Positions 1 through 10,354 are shown, counted from the first letter of the stretch. The stretch: 64,000 nt of DNA from Bacteroidales bacterium (GCA_011620605.1 WOYW01000015.1:62001-126000), one strand, 5' to 3'. Program-made: numbers and translations. The notes: generated by a model not told the origin, from the letters alone.

Positions 1-16
1 CCAATACGATCAACAT
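1..16 (-). CDS. Possible 5' end of a divergent gene continuing beyond the left edge (ATG at 16, reads MLIVL)
   Basis: Minus-strand ATG 4 nt downstream of a minus-strand TAATTTTG box (+ strand CAAAATTA 21-28); only 5 codons visible. Confidence 0.3.
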
Positions 17-68
17 AGTGCAAAATTACACAAAATTCTCTTCTCTCATTTTTTATTATTTTTGTTTA

Positions 69-863
69 ATGAATATAACTTTTCCTGCCGTCATGGGAGT
101 GGTGAATTGTACTCCCGATTCTTTTTTTTTGGGGTCCCGGACAACCGATCCCCGGGAAGCCCTCAACATGATAGAACATCATCTGAATGAAGGAGCCGAT
201 ATCGTTGATATTGGAGCCTGCTCCACAAGGCCCGGAGCTGAATGGCCAAGCGAAGATGAAGAATGGAAAAGACTGGAACCTGTACTGAGCCAGGTTAGGA
301 CACTTTTTCCAAAAACTGTTTTTTCTCTGGACACTTTCAGACCCGGGATCGTTGAAAAAGCAGCACCTCTTCTGGGGTATTTTCTGGTTAACGACATCTT
401 TGCAGGCAGTTACGACAAGGCTATGTTACCTTTGATCTCGGGATTGAAGGTCCCCTGGATAGCCATGCACAGGGAACCTTACCGTGGTCCTGAGGCGATA
501 ACCCGGTTTTTCCTTAAAGTGGCTGAACAGGCTGATAAATACAGCATTAATGAATTCATACTGGATCCGGGCTTTGGATTTAACAAGGATGTTGATCAGA
601 ATTTCGAAGTCATGGCCTCCCTCCCATCCCTGGTACCAAAAAACGACTCGGGAAATCCAATAGTCCCGTTATTGGCCGGGATATCCAGAAAAAGACTCAC
701 CTATATGCCACTCGGAACTACCCCGGATAATGCCCTTCTGAGCACCGGGGCACTGCATCTTCACCTGCTGTTCAAAGGTGTATCCATATTACGTGTTCAT
801 GACGTGGCCGAGGCCCGGCAAATGATAACTCTCTACAGAAAAATGAGTACCTTCGTTAATTAA
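69..863 (+). CDS. folP: Dihydropteroate synthase
   Basis: VMGVVNCTPDSF, DIGACSTRPGA, DPGFGF, GISRKR and RVHDV motifs; start moved from 18 to 69 because homology starts at MNITFPAVMG. Confidence 0.93.
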   Translation: MNITFPAVMGVVNCTPDSFFLGSRTTDPREALNMIEHHLNEGADIVDIGACSTRPGAEWPSEDEEWKRLEPVLSQVRTLFPKTVFSLDTFRPGIVEKAAPLLGYFLVNDIFAGSYDKAMLPLISGLKVPWIAMHREPYRGPEAITRFFLKVAEQADKYSINEFILDPGFGFNKDVDQNFEVMASLPSLVPKNDSGNPIVPLLAGISRKRLTYMPLGTTPDNALLSTGALHLHLLFKGVSILRVHDVAEARQMITLYRKMSTFVN

Positions 864-878
864 TCAAATATCATCTTT

Positions 879-2222
879 ATGGAATTCAACCCTTTGCTTG
901 CCATATCTCCTGTTGACGGGAGGTATTATGCTCAGACTGCATCCCTAAACCAGTATTTTTCGGAATTTGCTCTGATCCGGTATAGGCTGCAGGTAGAAGT
1001 CGAATACTTTATTGCACTTTGTAAATTACCCCTGCCACAACTCCGTGATCTGGACTCTCGCTGGTTTCCCATATTACGGAATGTATACAAAAATTTTTCG
1101 ATTACAGACGCAAAGGTGATCAAGGCACAAGAAAAAGTCACCAATCATGATGTAAAGTCCGTGGAATATTTCCTGAAAAACAAAATGAGGGCCCTGGGAC
1201 TTGAGAAATATTGTGAATTTATTCATTTTGGACTTACTTCACAGGACATCAACAACACGGCCATCCCTTTGAGCCTGAAACACGGGATACAGAAAGAATA
1301 CCTTCCCGTTTTGAACAAAACCATAGAAATGTTGAATGAAAAGGCGAATGAATGGGGCCCTGTGGTCATGCTGGCACACACACACGGACAACCCGCATCT
1401 CCTACCCGCCTTGGGAAAGAGCTTCGTATTTTCCAGGTTCGCCTGGAGGAACAGTTAAAAAGCCTGGAGCAGATCCCTTTTGCGGCCAAATTCGGCGGCT
1501 CCACCGGGAACTTTAACGCGCACTATGTGGCTTATCCCCAGATAGACTGGCATCGCTTTGCCAATAAATTCGTATCAAACAACCTGGGGCTTTACCGTTC
1601 TTTCCCGACCACACAGATTGAACATTACGACCATATTGCAGCCCTTTGCCACAACCTGAGCCGTATCAATACTATTTGCATTGATCTGTGTCGCGATATG
1701 TGGTCATATATATCCATGAATTATTTTAAACAACACATAAAGGATAAGGAAATTGGTTCTTCTGCCATGCCCCATAAGATCAATCCTATAGATTTTGAGA
1801 ATGCAGAAGGAAATTTTGGAGTAGCCAATGCCATTTTTTGCCACCTGGCCGCAAAATTGCCCATTTCACGTCTTCAGCGGGATTTAACGGATTCCACGGT
1901 AATGCGCAACCTGGGAGTCCCTCTGGCACATACGCTGCTGGCAATGAAATCATTACAAAGAGGATTCGGCAAATTGCTGCTGAACCGTTCCGCCATAGAA
2001 CAGGATATAGAAGCCAACTGGGCCATTATCTCGGAAGCCATTCAAACAATCCTCAGACGCGAAAACTATCCCCAGCCTTACGAAACACTGAAAGAACTGA
2101 CCCGCACCAATATGCATATTGATAAAGAATACCTGCATGCGTTCATCCGCAGTCTGGATATCAGCCAGGAAGTAAAAGACGAACTGCTGCAGATCACGCC
2201 TTTAAATTATACGGGTCAATAA
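879..2222 (+). CDS. purB: Adenylosuccinate lyase
   Basis: SPVDGRY N-terminus, AHTHGQPASPTRLGKE, fumarase-superfamily signature GSSAMPHKINPIDFENAEGN. Confidence 0.96.
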   Translation: MEFNPLLAISPVDGRYYAQTASLNQYFSEFALIRYRLQVEVEYFIALCKLPLPQLRDLDSRWFPILRNVYKNFSITDAKVIKAQEKVTNHDVKSVEYFLKNKMRALGLEKYCEFIHFGLTSQDINNTAIPLSLKHGIQKEYLPVLNKTIEMLNEKANEWGPVVMLAHTHGQPASPTRLGKELRIFQVRLEEQLKSLEQIPFAAKFGGSTGNFNAHYVAYPQIDWHRFANKFVSNNLGLYRSFPTTQIEHYDHIAALCHNLSRINTICIDLCRDMWSYISMNYFKQHIKDKEIGSSAMPHKINPIDFENAEGNFGVANAIFCHLAAKLPISRLQRDLTDSTVMRNLGVPLAHTLLAMKSLQRGFGKLLLNRSAIEQDIEANWAIISEAIQTILRRENYPQPYETLKELTRTNMHIDKEYLHAFIRSLDISQEVKDELLQITPLNYTGQ

Positions 2223-2233
2223 TTATTATATAT

Positions 2234-3472
2234 ATGAAAAAATGTGTCCTGCTGATCATTTGCCTGGTTCATTTAACTATATCCCGGGCACAACCCGTTT
2301 CTTACGAAGAACATTTTACCGGAGAAAGGCTTCGTATTGATCTGGTATTTACCGGGAATGACACTTCCCAGGATGTTTTTTTGCTCTCTTTGCATAAAGA
2401 ATCACCCTGGGCGGGATCAAAAACCCGTTTAATTGCTCCGTTCTCCTATGGGGAATACCAGTATAATATTTTTTCAAAGGATGGGAAACTGATTTTTTCA
2501 AAAGGGTTTAATTCCCTGTTTATGGAATGGAGAACCACCCGGGAAGCAACACTACGGGATATGGCTTACAATACATCATTATGGATCCCCTACCCTAAAG
2601 ACACGATTTATTGTGAGGTTTGCGAAAGGATCTCTTGTGACGGGACGTTCCAAACCATGACAAAGTTCCTGATAGATCCTTTGGATTGCCTGATCTCTGA
2701 AGAAAAACCTGTTTACCGGGCCGAAAATATACAGGACAACGGCCCTTTGGAGAATAAGGTGGATCTGTTGTTCGTTGCAGAAGGATACCGGCAGGCAGAA
2801 ATGGAAAAATTTAAAAGGGACGCAGCACGTTTTACGGAATATCTTTTTGAGTATGAACCCTTCCGGTCACGCAGAAACGATTTTAATATTTGGATACTTC
2901 CGGTGATATCTGAAGATTCCGGTCCCGATATTCCCCGGTTTGACGTTTGGAATAAAACGGCACTCGGCAGTTCTTTTGATACATTTTATACGGAACGCTA
3001 CATGACTGCTCCGGATTACAGACCTCTGGCACAGGCTGTGTCAGGAGCACCTTTTGATGCCATATATGTTATCGTAAATACAAAAAAATACGGAGGCGGA
3101 GACATATACAATTATTACAGCCTTAGTATGTCCGATCATACTTTGAGTAAAGAAGTCTTTGTACACGAATTCGGTCACAGTTTTGCGGGTTTGGCAGATG
3201 AATATTACAATTCAGAAGTGGCTTACATTAATATGTACCCTCCGGGTGTTGAACCCTGGGAACCCAACATTACCACACTGGTAGATTTTGGATCCAAATG
3301 GGAAGATATGATGGAAACAGAAGGAGTCGGGTTGTTTGAAGGAGCTGCTTACGTGGCAAAGGGCATATACCGACCTGCCCCGGATTGCAGAATGAATACA
3401 AATACTGCCCCTACTTTCTGCCCTGTCTGTCAGAAAGCCATCGGGAAAATTATTGATTATTATACAAAATGA
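2234..3472 (+). CDS. Secreted M64-family (IgA-peptidase-like) metallopeptidase
   Basis: Signal peptide; HEFGHSFAGLADEYY zinc motif typical of M64. Confidence 0.88.
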   Translation: MKKCVLLIICLVHLTISRAQPVSYEEHFTGERLRIDLVFTGNDTSQDVFLLSLHKESPWAGSKTRLIAPFSYGEYQYNIFSKDGKLIFSKGFNSLFMEWRTTREATLRDMAYNTSLWIPYPKDTIYCEVCERISCDGTFQTMTKFLIDPLDCLISEEKPVYRAENIQDNGPLENKVDLLFVAEGYRQAEMEKFKRDAARFTEYLFEYEPFRSRRNDFNIWILPVISEDSGPDIPRFDVWNKTALGSSFDTFYTERYMTAPDYRPLAQAVSGAPFDAIYVIVNTKKYGGGDIYNYYSLSMSDHTLSKEVFVHEFGHSFAGLADEYYNSEVAYINMYPPGVEPWEPNITTLVDFGSKWEDMMETEGVGLFEGAAYVAKGIYRPAPDCRMNTNTAPTFCPVCQKAIGKIIDYYTK

Positions 3473-4167
3473 AATACCGCTTTTTCCTGTTTGACCTGGA
3501 CAACACATTGTGGGATTTTGATGCCAACGCAAGGGAATGTATAGCCGTACTCATCAAAAGGCACAACCTTACACCATACCTTCCTGATCCGGCCTCTTTT
3601 TACAAAGTTTACAAATCGAACAACGAAAAGCTTTGGGCTATGTACGAGGCGGGAGAGATCACCCAGCAAAAACTGCGCTATGTAAGGTTTGCCATTTCTT
3701 TGCGGGAAGCAGGAGTCCCCGATCCCGATCAGTGGGGACCGGTCTTTGGCGAGCAATACCTGGAACTGATGCCTTCTATGACCCGTCTTGTACCTCATGC
3801 ACTGAACGTTCTGGGGCACCTGGCCGAAAACGATTGCAAAATGGCACTTGTAACGAACGGTTTTAAACAGGTGCAATACGACAAGATCCGCAACAGCGGA
3901 CTGGACATGTTTTTCAAAAACAGGGTATTTATTTCGGAAGAAGTAGGGTATCATAAACCCAATCCCAAAATGTTCACTGCCGCCATTACTTCCATAAACG
4001 GAAGGAAGAAAGAAACCTTAATGGTGGGAGATAATTTTGAAACCGATATTGAAGGAGCACAAGTTTTTGGGATCGACCAGTATTACTATAACCCGGCTGG
4101 TAACCCGTGTGACGGATCACCTACTTATATGGGAAAAGACCTGCGTGATCTGATGGGCCTGGTGTAA
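3469..4167 (+). CDS. HAD-superfamily hydrolase, YjjG-like
   Basis: FDLDNTLWDF, VTNGF, KPNPKMF, MVGDNFETDI motifs. Confidence 0.9.
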   Translation: MKYRFFLFDLDNTLWDFDANARECIAVLIKRHNLTPYLPDPASFYKVYKSNNEKLWAMYEAGEITQQKLRYVRFAISLREAGVPDPDQWGPVFGEQYLELMPSMTRLVPHALNVLGHLAENDCKMALVTNGFKQVQYDKIRNSGLDMFFKNRVFISEEVGYHKPNPKMFTAAITSINGRKKETLMVGDNFETDIEGAQVFGIDQYYYNPAGNPCDGSPTYMGKDLRDLMGLV

Positions 4168-4459
4168 TGATGAAAATATCTTCGTTGTTTTTATGAAAAT
4201 AGTATTTTTCACGTGCGAATTTTTCCAGGGAATCTTTATTGGATTGTAATTCTCGCAGATTGCTTTCAGTTTGATGAATCTTTTCTTTATAGTATCTTTG
4301 TTGGGATTTGTTTTCGGAGTATTCACCCAATGCACGAACCCAACCCGTTAGGCTGTTATTGTCAAAAAACAGGATCCAGACAATGAAAATGAACGTTACA
4401 ATAAAATACCTGTTCCTTATGATGGCAAGAAAACGGTCGTATTTGAAACGCACGCGCAT
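4121..4459 (-). CDS. FtsB/DivIC-like septum formation initiator
   Basis: Short N-terminal TM segment, coiled coil, then FAREKYYFHKNNEDIF. Confidence 0.82.
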   Translation of the reverse strand: MRVRFKYDRFLAIIRNRYFIVTFIFIVWILFFDNNSLTGWVRALGEYSENKSQQRYYKEKIHQTESNLRELQSNKDSLEKFAREKYYFHKNNEDIFIITPGPSDHAGLFPYK

Positions 4460-4497
4460 AGTGTTAGTATTTATACAAATATAACAGGTTTTTCGTT

Positions 4498-5418
4498 ATG
4501 CAACCAACTTTGATAATAATGGCTGCCGGTATGGGCAGCCGCTACGGCGGACTGAAACAACTTGACGGACTGGGTCCAGGCGGAGAAACAATCATGGATT
4601 ATTCCATCTATGATGCTTTAAAGTCAGGATTCGGAAAAATAGTTTTTGTCATCCGGGAATCATTTCGGGAAGATTTCAACAGTGTTTGTGTTTCCCGTTA
4701 CGGAAATAACTTTCCGTTTGAATTTATCACTCAGGAACTGGATGATATTCCGGCCCCTTTTTCTCCTCCGGCAGAACGGCAGAAGCCCTGGGGAACCGGT
4801 CATGCTTTGCTCACGACGGCCAAATGCGTTAATGAACCTTTTGGTATCATAAATGCCGATGATTTTTACGGACGCGATGCATTCCGGGTGCTTGGCCGTT
4901 TCCTTTCCCGGGATGACCTGATGCCCGGTTCATATGCGATGGTGGGTTACCGCCTGGAAAACACTCTCTCTCCCTCCGGACCTGTATCCAGGGGAATTTG
5001 CCAACACGATAATAACGAACTACTTACAGACGTTGTTGAGCGGTTTAAGATCCGAAAAGAAAACAACGGAAGAATCTACTGCACAATACCTGAGCAATTG
5101 GGATCACAAGCCGAGCTTGAATTACGTTCCGATGATCTGTGTTCCATGAATTGCTGGGGTTTTCTTCCCGATGTATATCCTAAGGCAACGACCCTGGTTA
5201 CCCGATTTTTGGAACAGCATGCCACGGAACCTGCCTCGGAATACCATCTCCCTACCATGGTAAACGATATTATTAAATCCGGGGAAGGAACCTGTCGGGT
5301 GCTCCCTACGGATGCCAGGTGGTTTGGAGTTACTTACAGGGAAGACCGCCCGGGCGTGGTCAAACAACTTGAATCCCTGCACCGGGAAGGTTTGTACCCG
5401 AGTCCTTTGTTTACCTGA
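4498..5418 (+). CDS. Sugar nucleotidyltransferase-fold protein
   Basis: IIMAAGMGSRYGGLKQLDGLGPGGE pyrophosphorylase signature; INADDFYG. Confidence 0.85.
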   Translation: MQPTLIIMAAGMGSRYGGLKQLDGLGPGGETIMDYSIYDALKSGFGKIVFVIRESFREDFNSVCVSRYGNNFPFEFITQELDDIPAPFSPPAERQKPWGTGHALLTTAKCVNEPFGIINADDFYGRDAFRVLGRFLSRDDLMPGSYAMVGYRLENTLSPSGPVSRGICQHDNNELLTDVVERFKIRKENNGRIYCTIPEQLGSQAELELRSDDLCSMNCWGFLPDVYPKATTLVTRFLEQHATEPASEYHLPTMVNDIIKSGEGTCRVLPTDARWFGVTYREDRPGVVKQLESLHREGLYPSPLFT

Positions 5419-5433
5419 TAAATAATCAACCAC

Positions 5434-6330
5434 ATGAAAGATTACCTGAAGTATTACCGGCCAAAACTTGGAGAATCATGGCTCATTATGCTGGCCATAC
5501 TCCTGATTGGAGGATCCATTTTTACGGGCGCTATTGTTTTCATAACGAATCTTATCCTCCCTGATCTGTTATCGCTGACAGGCAGCGGATGGAGTACTCC
5601 CGTGATTTACGTGCTGCCTTTCCTGGTAGTATTCCTTTATGTTTACTTACGTTCCCGACAATCTTTTTTTGATGCTGTACGCACTGATAAGGCTCCTTAT
5701 CCCGACCCTCCTGCAAAATTGGGGAAAGTTCCTCTCCTCTTATATATTCTCTTGCTTCCTGTCATCATTGTTTCCATGTCATTTATCCTGGATCCGCTTA
5801 CCGATTGGTTGGATATGCCCGATTTCATAAAAGAGTTATTTGAAAAAATGACACAAAACAACCTGCCTACTTTCCTGGCAGTTGTCATAGCCGCGCCACT
5901 GCTTGAGGAATGGCTCCTTCGCGCAGTCGCACTAAAAGGGCTGTTGCAACACATGGATCCATGGAAAGCGATCGCTTGGTCAGCGCTTATGTTTGGCGTG
6001 ATCCATTTTAATCCGTGGCAGGCCATACCTGCTTTTTTGATGGGTTGTCTTTTTGGATGGATCTATTACAGGACAAGATCTTATTGGACATGTGTGGCCC
6101 TACATGCTATCAATAACGGGTTATCCTTTCTCCTGGCCGGGTTGTCCCCACAGATCTCCGCCGATACATCATTGAGGTCTTTAATCGGAAATACACCCTA
6201 TTTCATTGGACTGACCGGCTCGTTGATCTTACTGATTCTGGTTTTGTATTATCTGAACAAGAAACTGGCTCCCGCTCCAATATTACATCAATCACATGAA
6301 CGAAACGAATCTTTACCCGCTGACCTTTGA
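5434..6330 (+). CDS. CPBP-family intramembrane metalloprotease
   Basis: Multi-TM; EEWLLR, FGVIHF and LHAINN motifs. Confidence 0.88.
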   Translation: MKDYLKYYRPKLGESWLIMLAILLIGGSIFTGAIVFITNLILPDLLSLTGSGWSTPVIYVLPFLVVFLYVYLRSRQSFFDAVRTDKAPYPDPPAKLGKVPLLLYILLLPVIIVSMSFILDPLTDWLDMPDFIKELFEKMTQNNLPTFLAVVIAAPLLEEWLLRAVALKGLLQHMDPWKAIAWSALMFGVIHFNPWQAIPAFLMGCLFGWIYYRTRSYWTCVALHAINNGLSFLLAGLSPQISADTSLRSLIGNTPYFIGLTGSLILLILVLYYLNKKLAPAPILHQSHERNESLPADL

Positions 6331-7201
6331 ACCTATCATTAAACAACGTGTATGGGGTTCGGAAACATGGGTCCTGAGCGGCCTGAACCGGGATGTATCC
6401 CTGATCAATAACGGATTTCTGAAAGGCAACAACATAAACGAAATACTGGAAGTATACCTGACCGATCTTGTGGGGGCGCGTATTTACGATACCAGTGGAG
6501 ATGAGTTTCCGTTGCTTATCAAATACCTTACAGTTAATGAATTCCTTTCTGTACAGGTGCATCCTGACGATAAAAAAGCTGCCGAATTACATAATGCTTA
6601 CGGAAAAACGGAAATGTGGTACATAATGGACGCACAGCCCGATGCCCGGGTGTACCTTGGATTTAATAAAGACATGACCCCAGAAGAATTTTTTAAAAGG
6701 TGTGAAAATGAGACTTTGCCGGAAGTTATGAATTGTATCCAACCCCAAAAAGGCGAATGTTACTATATTCCGGCCGGATTGATCCATGCATGCGGCGGTG
6801 GCTTAACGATAGCGGAAGTACAGCAGGTTTCCGATATAACCTACAGGGTTTATGACTGGGGAAGGGAACACAACCCGGAAACGGCACGGGAGATGCACCT
6901 GGAATTGGCCGTCGATTGCATTGATTACAAGAAACACATACCCAATCCGACTACTTCGGGTGTTTTGGCGGATTCACCCTATTTCACCGTCAGGCTCCGG
7001 TCCATGGAACAACCCACTGACATTGACGGATCTTCACAGGATAATTTTATTATCTACCTGGAACTTGAAGGTACTTTAGACGTGGAAGCCGAAAATAAAC
7101 ATCACCGTTCTGCCGGAGGATGTATGCTGATACCGGCCGGTTTGGATTACTGGAAAATTATACCGCAGGAAAAAGCCGTTTTCCTGGAAATTACCCGTTA
7201 A
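6296..7201 (+). CDS. manA: Mannose-6-phosphate isomerase, class I
   Basis: VQVHPDD, GKTEMWYI, IPAGLIHACGGGLTIAEVQQ. Confidence 0.92.
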   Translation: MNETNLYPLTFEPIIKQRVWGSETWVLSGLNRDVSLINNGFLKGNNINEILEVYLTDLVGARIYDTSGDEFPLLIKYLTVNEFLSVQVHPDDKKAAELHNAYGKTEMWYIMDAQPDARVYLGFNKDMTPEEFFKRCENETLPEVMNCIQPQKGECYYIPAGLIHACGGGLTIAEVQQVSDITYRVYDWGREHNPETAREMHLELAVDCIDYKKHIPNPTTSGVLADSPYFTVRLRSMEQPTDIDGSSQDNFIIYLELEGTLDVEAENKHHRSAGGCMLIPAGLDYWKIIPQEKAVFLEITR

Positions 7202-7562
7202 GGTCCATTACATCATCCAGTTGACGCCTTTCTTTTTTAGTGGGACGTCCCGTTCCCTTCTGCCGGTATATGACAACGGTCTCCCTGGGTTGTTGAAGTT
7301 TGGCATATTCTTCAGGGGGGGTGATATCCAGGGCGTATAAAGGGACATTTTTAGCGGGCTGACGTTTGTCCACTGGTTGAAGCACCCGGTAGGAATAATA
7401 TACAGGCCCTTTTCGGACAACAAGAACATCACCCTGACGAATTTCCCGTGAAGCCTTTACATCCTGACCGTTCAGTTTAATGGCCGATCCCCGGCAGGCA
7501 TCAGCCGCTTCCGATCTTGTCTTGAATACTCTTATTGCCCAAAGGTATTTATCAAGTCGCAT
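7191..7562 (-). CDS. S4-domain RNA-binding protein (Hsp15-like)
   Basis: MRLDKYLWAIRVFKTRSEAADAC S4 domain; GRPTKKERRQLD tail. Confidence 0.88.
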   Translation of the reverse strand: MRLDKYLWAIRVFKTRSEAADACRGSAIKLNGQDVKASREIRQGDVLVVRKGPVYYSYRVLQPVDKRQPAKNVPLYALDITPPEEYAKLQQPRETVVIYRQKGTGRPTKKERRQLDDVMDLNG

Positions 7563-7566
7563 GACT

Positions 7567-8142
7567 TTAGTTTTCCGATTTCTCTGTATTTACCTGGTTC
7601 ATAGCCCGTTCAATACCATGGCGAACAAAAAGGTTCAGAGCCTCAATAGCATTGTTACATATAAAAGGCAATTCTTTTTCTTCCGATCCGTTCCAGCGGC
7701 TTAGTACATAATCAGCCTGGTATCCCCTGGGGAAATCATCTCCCACGCCTATCCGCAACCGGGCATAATCTTCAGTTCCCAAAGTATAGGTTATATGCCT
7801 CAAACCATTGTGCCCTCCGTCACTCCCCCGGGCCCGCAGCCTGAGTTTCCCAAAAGGCAGCGCTACGTCATCCAGTACGATCAGTGTGTTTTCCAAAGGA
7901 ATGCGTTCCTGGTCCATCCAGTAACGTACTGCCTTTCCACTCAGATTCACATAAGTGGAAGGTTTCAGAAGCCAGATAACTTTGCCGGCATACCTTATCT
8001 GAGCCAATGAACCGTACCGCAAAGTGGAAAAAGTAGTTTTATGCAGTGCGGCCCAGGCATCTAACACCGTAAAACCTATATTATGACGGGTACCGGCATA
8101 TTCAGTCCCGACATTTCCCAGTCCTGTTATCAGATAAGACAT
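7567..8142 (-). CDS. pth: Peptidyl-tRNA hydrolase
   Basis: GLGNVGTEYAGTRHNIGF, KPSTYVNLSG, LDDVALPFGKLRLRARGSDGGHNGL. Confidence 0.96.
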   Translation of the reverse strand: MSYLITGLGNVGTEYAGTRHNIGFTVLDAWAALHKTTFSTLRYGSLAQIRYAGKVIWLLKPSTYVNLSGKAVRYWMDQERIPLENTLIVLDDVALPFGKLRLRARGSDGGHNGLRHITYTLGTEDYARLRIGVGDDFPRGYQADYVLSRWNGSEEKELPFICNNAIEALNLFVRHGIERAMNQVNTEKSEN

Positions 8143-8155
8143 GTATATGAAAACT

Positions 8156-8770
8156 CTATTCTTCCTTTGCTTCTCCGGCAGCTTCAGTGGTTTCGGCAGT
8201 TGCAGAGGCAGAGGCAGAGGTTGAAGCCCTTGTCATTTTGACCATACAGATAATGGTGCTTTTGGGAGACAGTATCTGAATGTTGTCATATTTCAGGTCA
8301 CCTGCCGTTATAGCTTTACCTAATATAAGATTAGTAATATCTACATCCAGCGTATCAGGAAGATCTTTCATGTTGGCGCGAACAAGCAGTTTTCTGTTTA
8401 ATATCTGAAGCTTGCCACCCTGGCGGACACCTTCCGAATTACCGGTAATGGCTATAGGTATATGAATGGAAACGGGTTTTTTGGGATCAATGGCCAGAAA
8501 GTCCAGGTGAAGGATGCTGTCCGTTACGGGATGGAATTGTGCCTCATGAAGAATGCACAATTGTTTTTTCCCGTCAACATTGACAGAAATAATATAAGAA
8601 TTGGGGGTGTAGATCAGATCCTTAAGATCTTTCCGGGAAACAGAAAAATGTACGTTTTCTTTGTTATTGCCGTACAGGACACAGGGCACCATATCTTCTT
8701 TACGTAATTGTTTTACTGCAGCTTTTGTAAAGTTACTGCGTTCCCGGGCATTGATTTCAAATTGTTTCAT
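8156..8770 (-). CDS. rplY: 50S ribosomal protein L25 / Ctc family
   Basis: VPCVLYG near N-terminus, HLDFLAI, acidic/Ala-rich tail. Confidence 0.93.
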   Translation of the reverse strand: MKQFEINARERSNFTKAAVKQLRKEDMVPCVLYGNNKENVHFSVSRKDLKDLIYTPNSYIISVNVDGKKQLCILHEAQFHPVTDSILHLDFLAIDPKKPVSIHIPIAITGNSEGVRQGGKLQILNRKLLVRANMKDLPDTLDVDITNLILGKAITAGDLKYDNIQILSPKSTIICMVKMTRASTSASASATAETTEAAGEAKEE

Positions 8771-8857
8771 TGTTTTGATTTTTAGTAATTAGTGTTACTC
8801 AATTCAGGAATAATCCCGAATCCCATGGCACCTGACTAAAGGTCCGCTAAGGGCGCG

Positions 8858-8865
8858 CAAAAGTA
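8858..8865 (-). promoter_or_regulatory. Putative -7 box (TACTTTTG on - strand) for rplY-pth-S4
   Basis: Matches Bacteroidota TAnnTTTG; leader of about 80 nt. Confidence 0.5.
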
Positions 8866-8889
8866 ATGAAAATCTGTGAGTATGCAAAA

Positions 8890-10080
8890 TTAATCGGCCA
8901 GCCAGCCAATATATTCATTCCATGATGTGAGACGAAAAGCCGACTGTGTACGGGGCAGTGCCGTAGTAGGTAAATAAGCCGCCAATCCGGAAAAATGATT
9001 TATGGGAATGGTAATGAATTTCTCCGTTGCTTTTTTGTATACGACGGTTTTATTCAATGCGGTTTTGAATTCGCCGGAACGGATACTGCTGCCAATAAGC
9101 TCCGCAATCTGGTCGATATCCCAGAAAACATGTTCTGACAAACGGTCGTATGTTTGCAATCCCGATCTGTCAATTTCCGTGGGATCCTTTCCCCCGTCTG
9201 CTATCAGGTTTTTAAAGGACACTGCGAGTTCCGCGATATATTCTGTCCTTACCAGAGAAATGGTCCCGGAACGATTGTAACCCGTTTTGGCATTGTACTT
9301 ATCATAATACGCATCACACAATGCAGTCAGATTGCTCAGTCCCCTGTATGGGAACATCACAGATGATAATTTATCATAGGGGAATCCCGTATCTATTATC
9401 TCTGCCGGGGATCCCATGATATAATCACAGGCATCCCGCATTTGGTAATATGTTTGAATATCTGCCATCAGGCAGGCATCAAAACAAATATAATCGTGAT
9501 GGTAATCCTTCAGGGCAGTGGCCAGAGAAGATATCTCCATTTCAGAATTCCCGTCCTGGGCGAAAGTTTTTGTACGCGGATAGGCTGGATCGTATATATC
9601 GTAAAGAAACGGAGAAGCAACAGTATGCCGTTGAATGCCGTATTGCGGGGTTTCCCCATATAATCCTTTGGGGAGCCATCCCGTACCGTGTGACCAGAGG
9701 ATCAGACCGTACGATTGAGCCGGGCATTCATCCCGGGCTTGTCCTATCACCTGTTTTAACAGATCAGGATGTGCAGAATTTACCACTCCGTAACTGTAAA
9801 GCGTATCCAGAAACAGATTGTTGTTCCTGGTATAGGGACGAATCAGGAAAGCCCCTTGTCCTTTTCTGTCAATAAAAACCAGCAGAGCATGATCCCGCGG
9901 GATGGAAGAACCCTTTATGATCTCTGTCATATTGTTGCTGGCAAGGTCTGAGAGACTGTTATCGGCAGCCATATAGATCAACAGGTTGTGTTCGTATTTG
10001 CCACAAGGCAAAGGGCACTTGTCACAGGCTGTCAACAAAAGGCCGGTTAGCAGTAAAGACAGAAGTTTCACCCTGTTCAT
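8890..10080 (-). CDS. Clostripain-related (C11) cysteine peptidase, lipoprotein
   Basis: Lipobox LLTAC; LWSHGTGW; FDACLMADIQTYYQMRDACDYIMGSPAE; start moved to MNRVKLL. Confidence 0.88.
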   Translation of the reverse strand: MNRVKLLSLLLTGLLLTACDKCPLPCGKYEHNLLIYMAADNSLSDLASNNMTEIIKGSSIPRDHALLVFIDRKGQGAFLIRPYTRNNNLFLDTLYSYGVVNSAHPDLLKQVIGQARDECPAQSYGLILWSHGTGWLPKGLYGETPQYGIQRHTVASPFLYDIYDPAYPRTKTFAQDGNSEMEISSLATALKDYHHDYICFDACLMADIQTYYQMRDACDYIMGSPAEIIDTGFPYDKLSSVMFPYRGLSNLTALCDAYYDKYNAKTGYNRSGTISLVRTEYIAELAVSFKNLIADGGKDPTEIDRSGLQTYDRLSEHVFWDIDQIAELIGSSIRSGEFKTALNKTVVYKKATEKFITIPINHFSGLAAYLPTTALPRTQSAFRLTSWNEYIGWLAD

Positions 10081-10104
10081 GTTGTAAAGATAATCCTTTT
10101 TTTT

Positions 10105-10112
10105 TATCTTTG
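10105..10112 (+). promoter_or_regulatory. Putative -7 box TATCTTTG for the YtxH-holin cluster
   Basis: TAnnTTTG with a TTG about 20 nt upstream. Confidence 0.5.
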
Positions 10113-10148
10113 TAAGAAGACATAATTCATCACAAAACACTCTGTATT

Positions 10149-10343
10149 ATGAAAAGTTCACATATAATCGCTTTATTGGGCGGTGTGGCCATAGGTGCAA
10201 CACTGGCCCTGCTTTTTGCTCCGGTCAAAGGAACTGAAACCCGGGAAAAGATCAAAGACACCTTAGACAAAGGGGTAGGAGAAATCAAAAAGGAATACCA
10301 TAAACATTTTCCAAAAAACCAGGAAGAAGGACTTGAAGCTTAA
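10149..10343 (+). CDS. YtxH-domain protein
   Basis: GGVAIGATLALLFAPVKGTETREKIKD. Confidence 0.85.
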   Translation: MKSSHIIALLGGVAIGATLALLFAPVKGTETREKIKDTLDKGVGEIKKEYHKHFPKNQEEGLEA

Positions 10344-10354
10344 ATGAAAATGCA

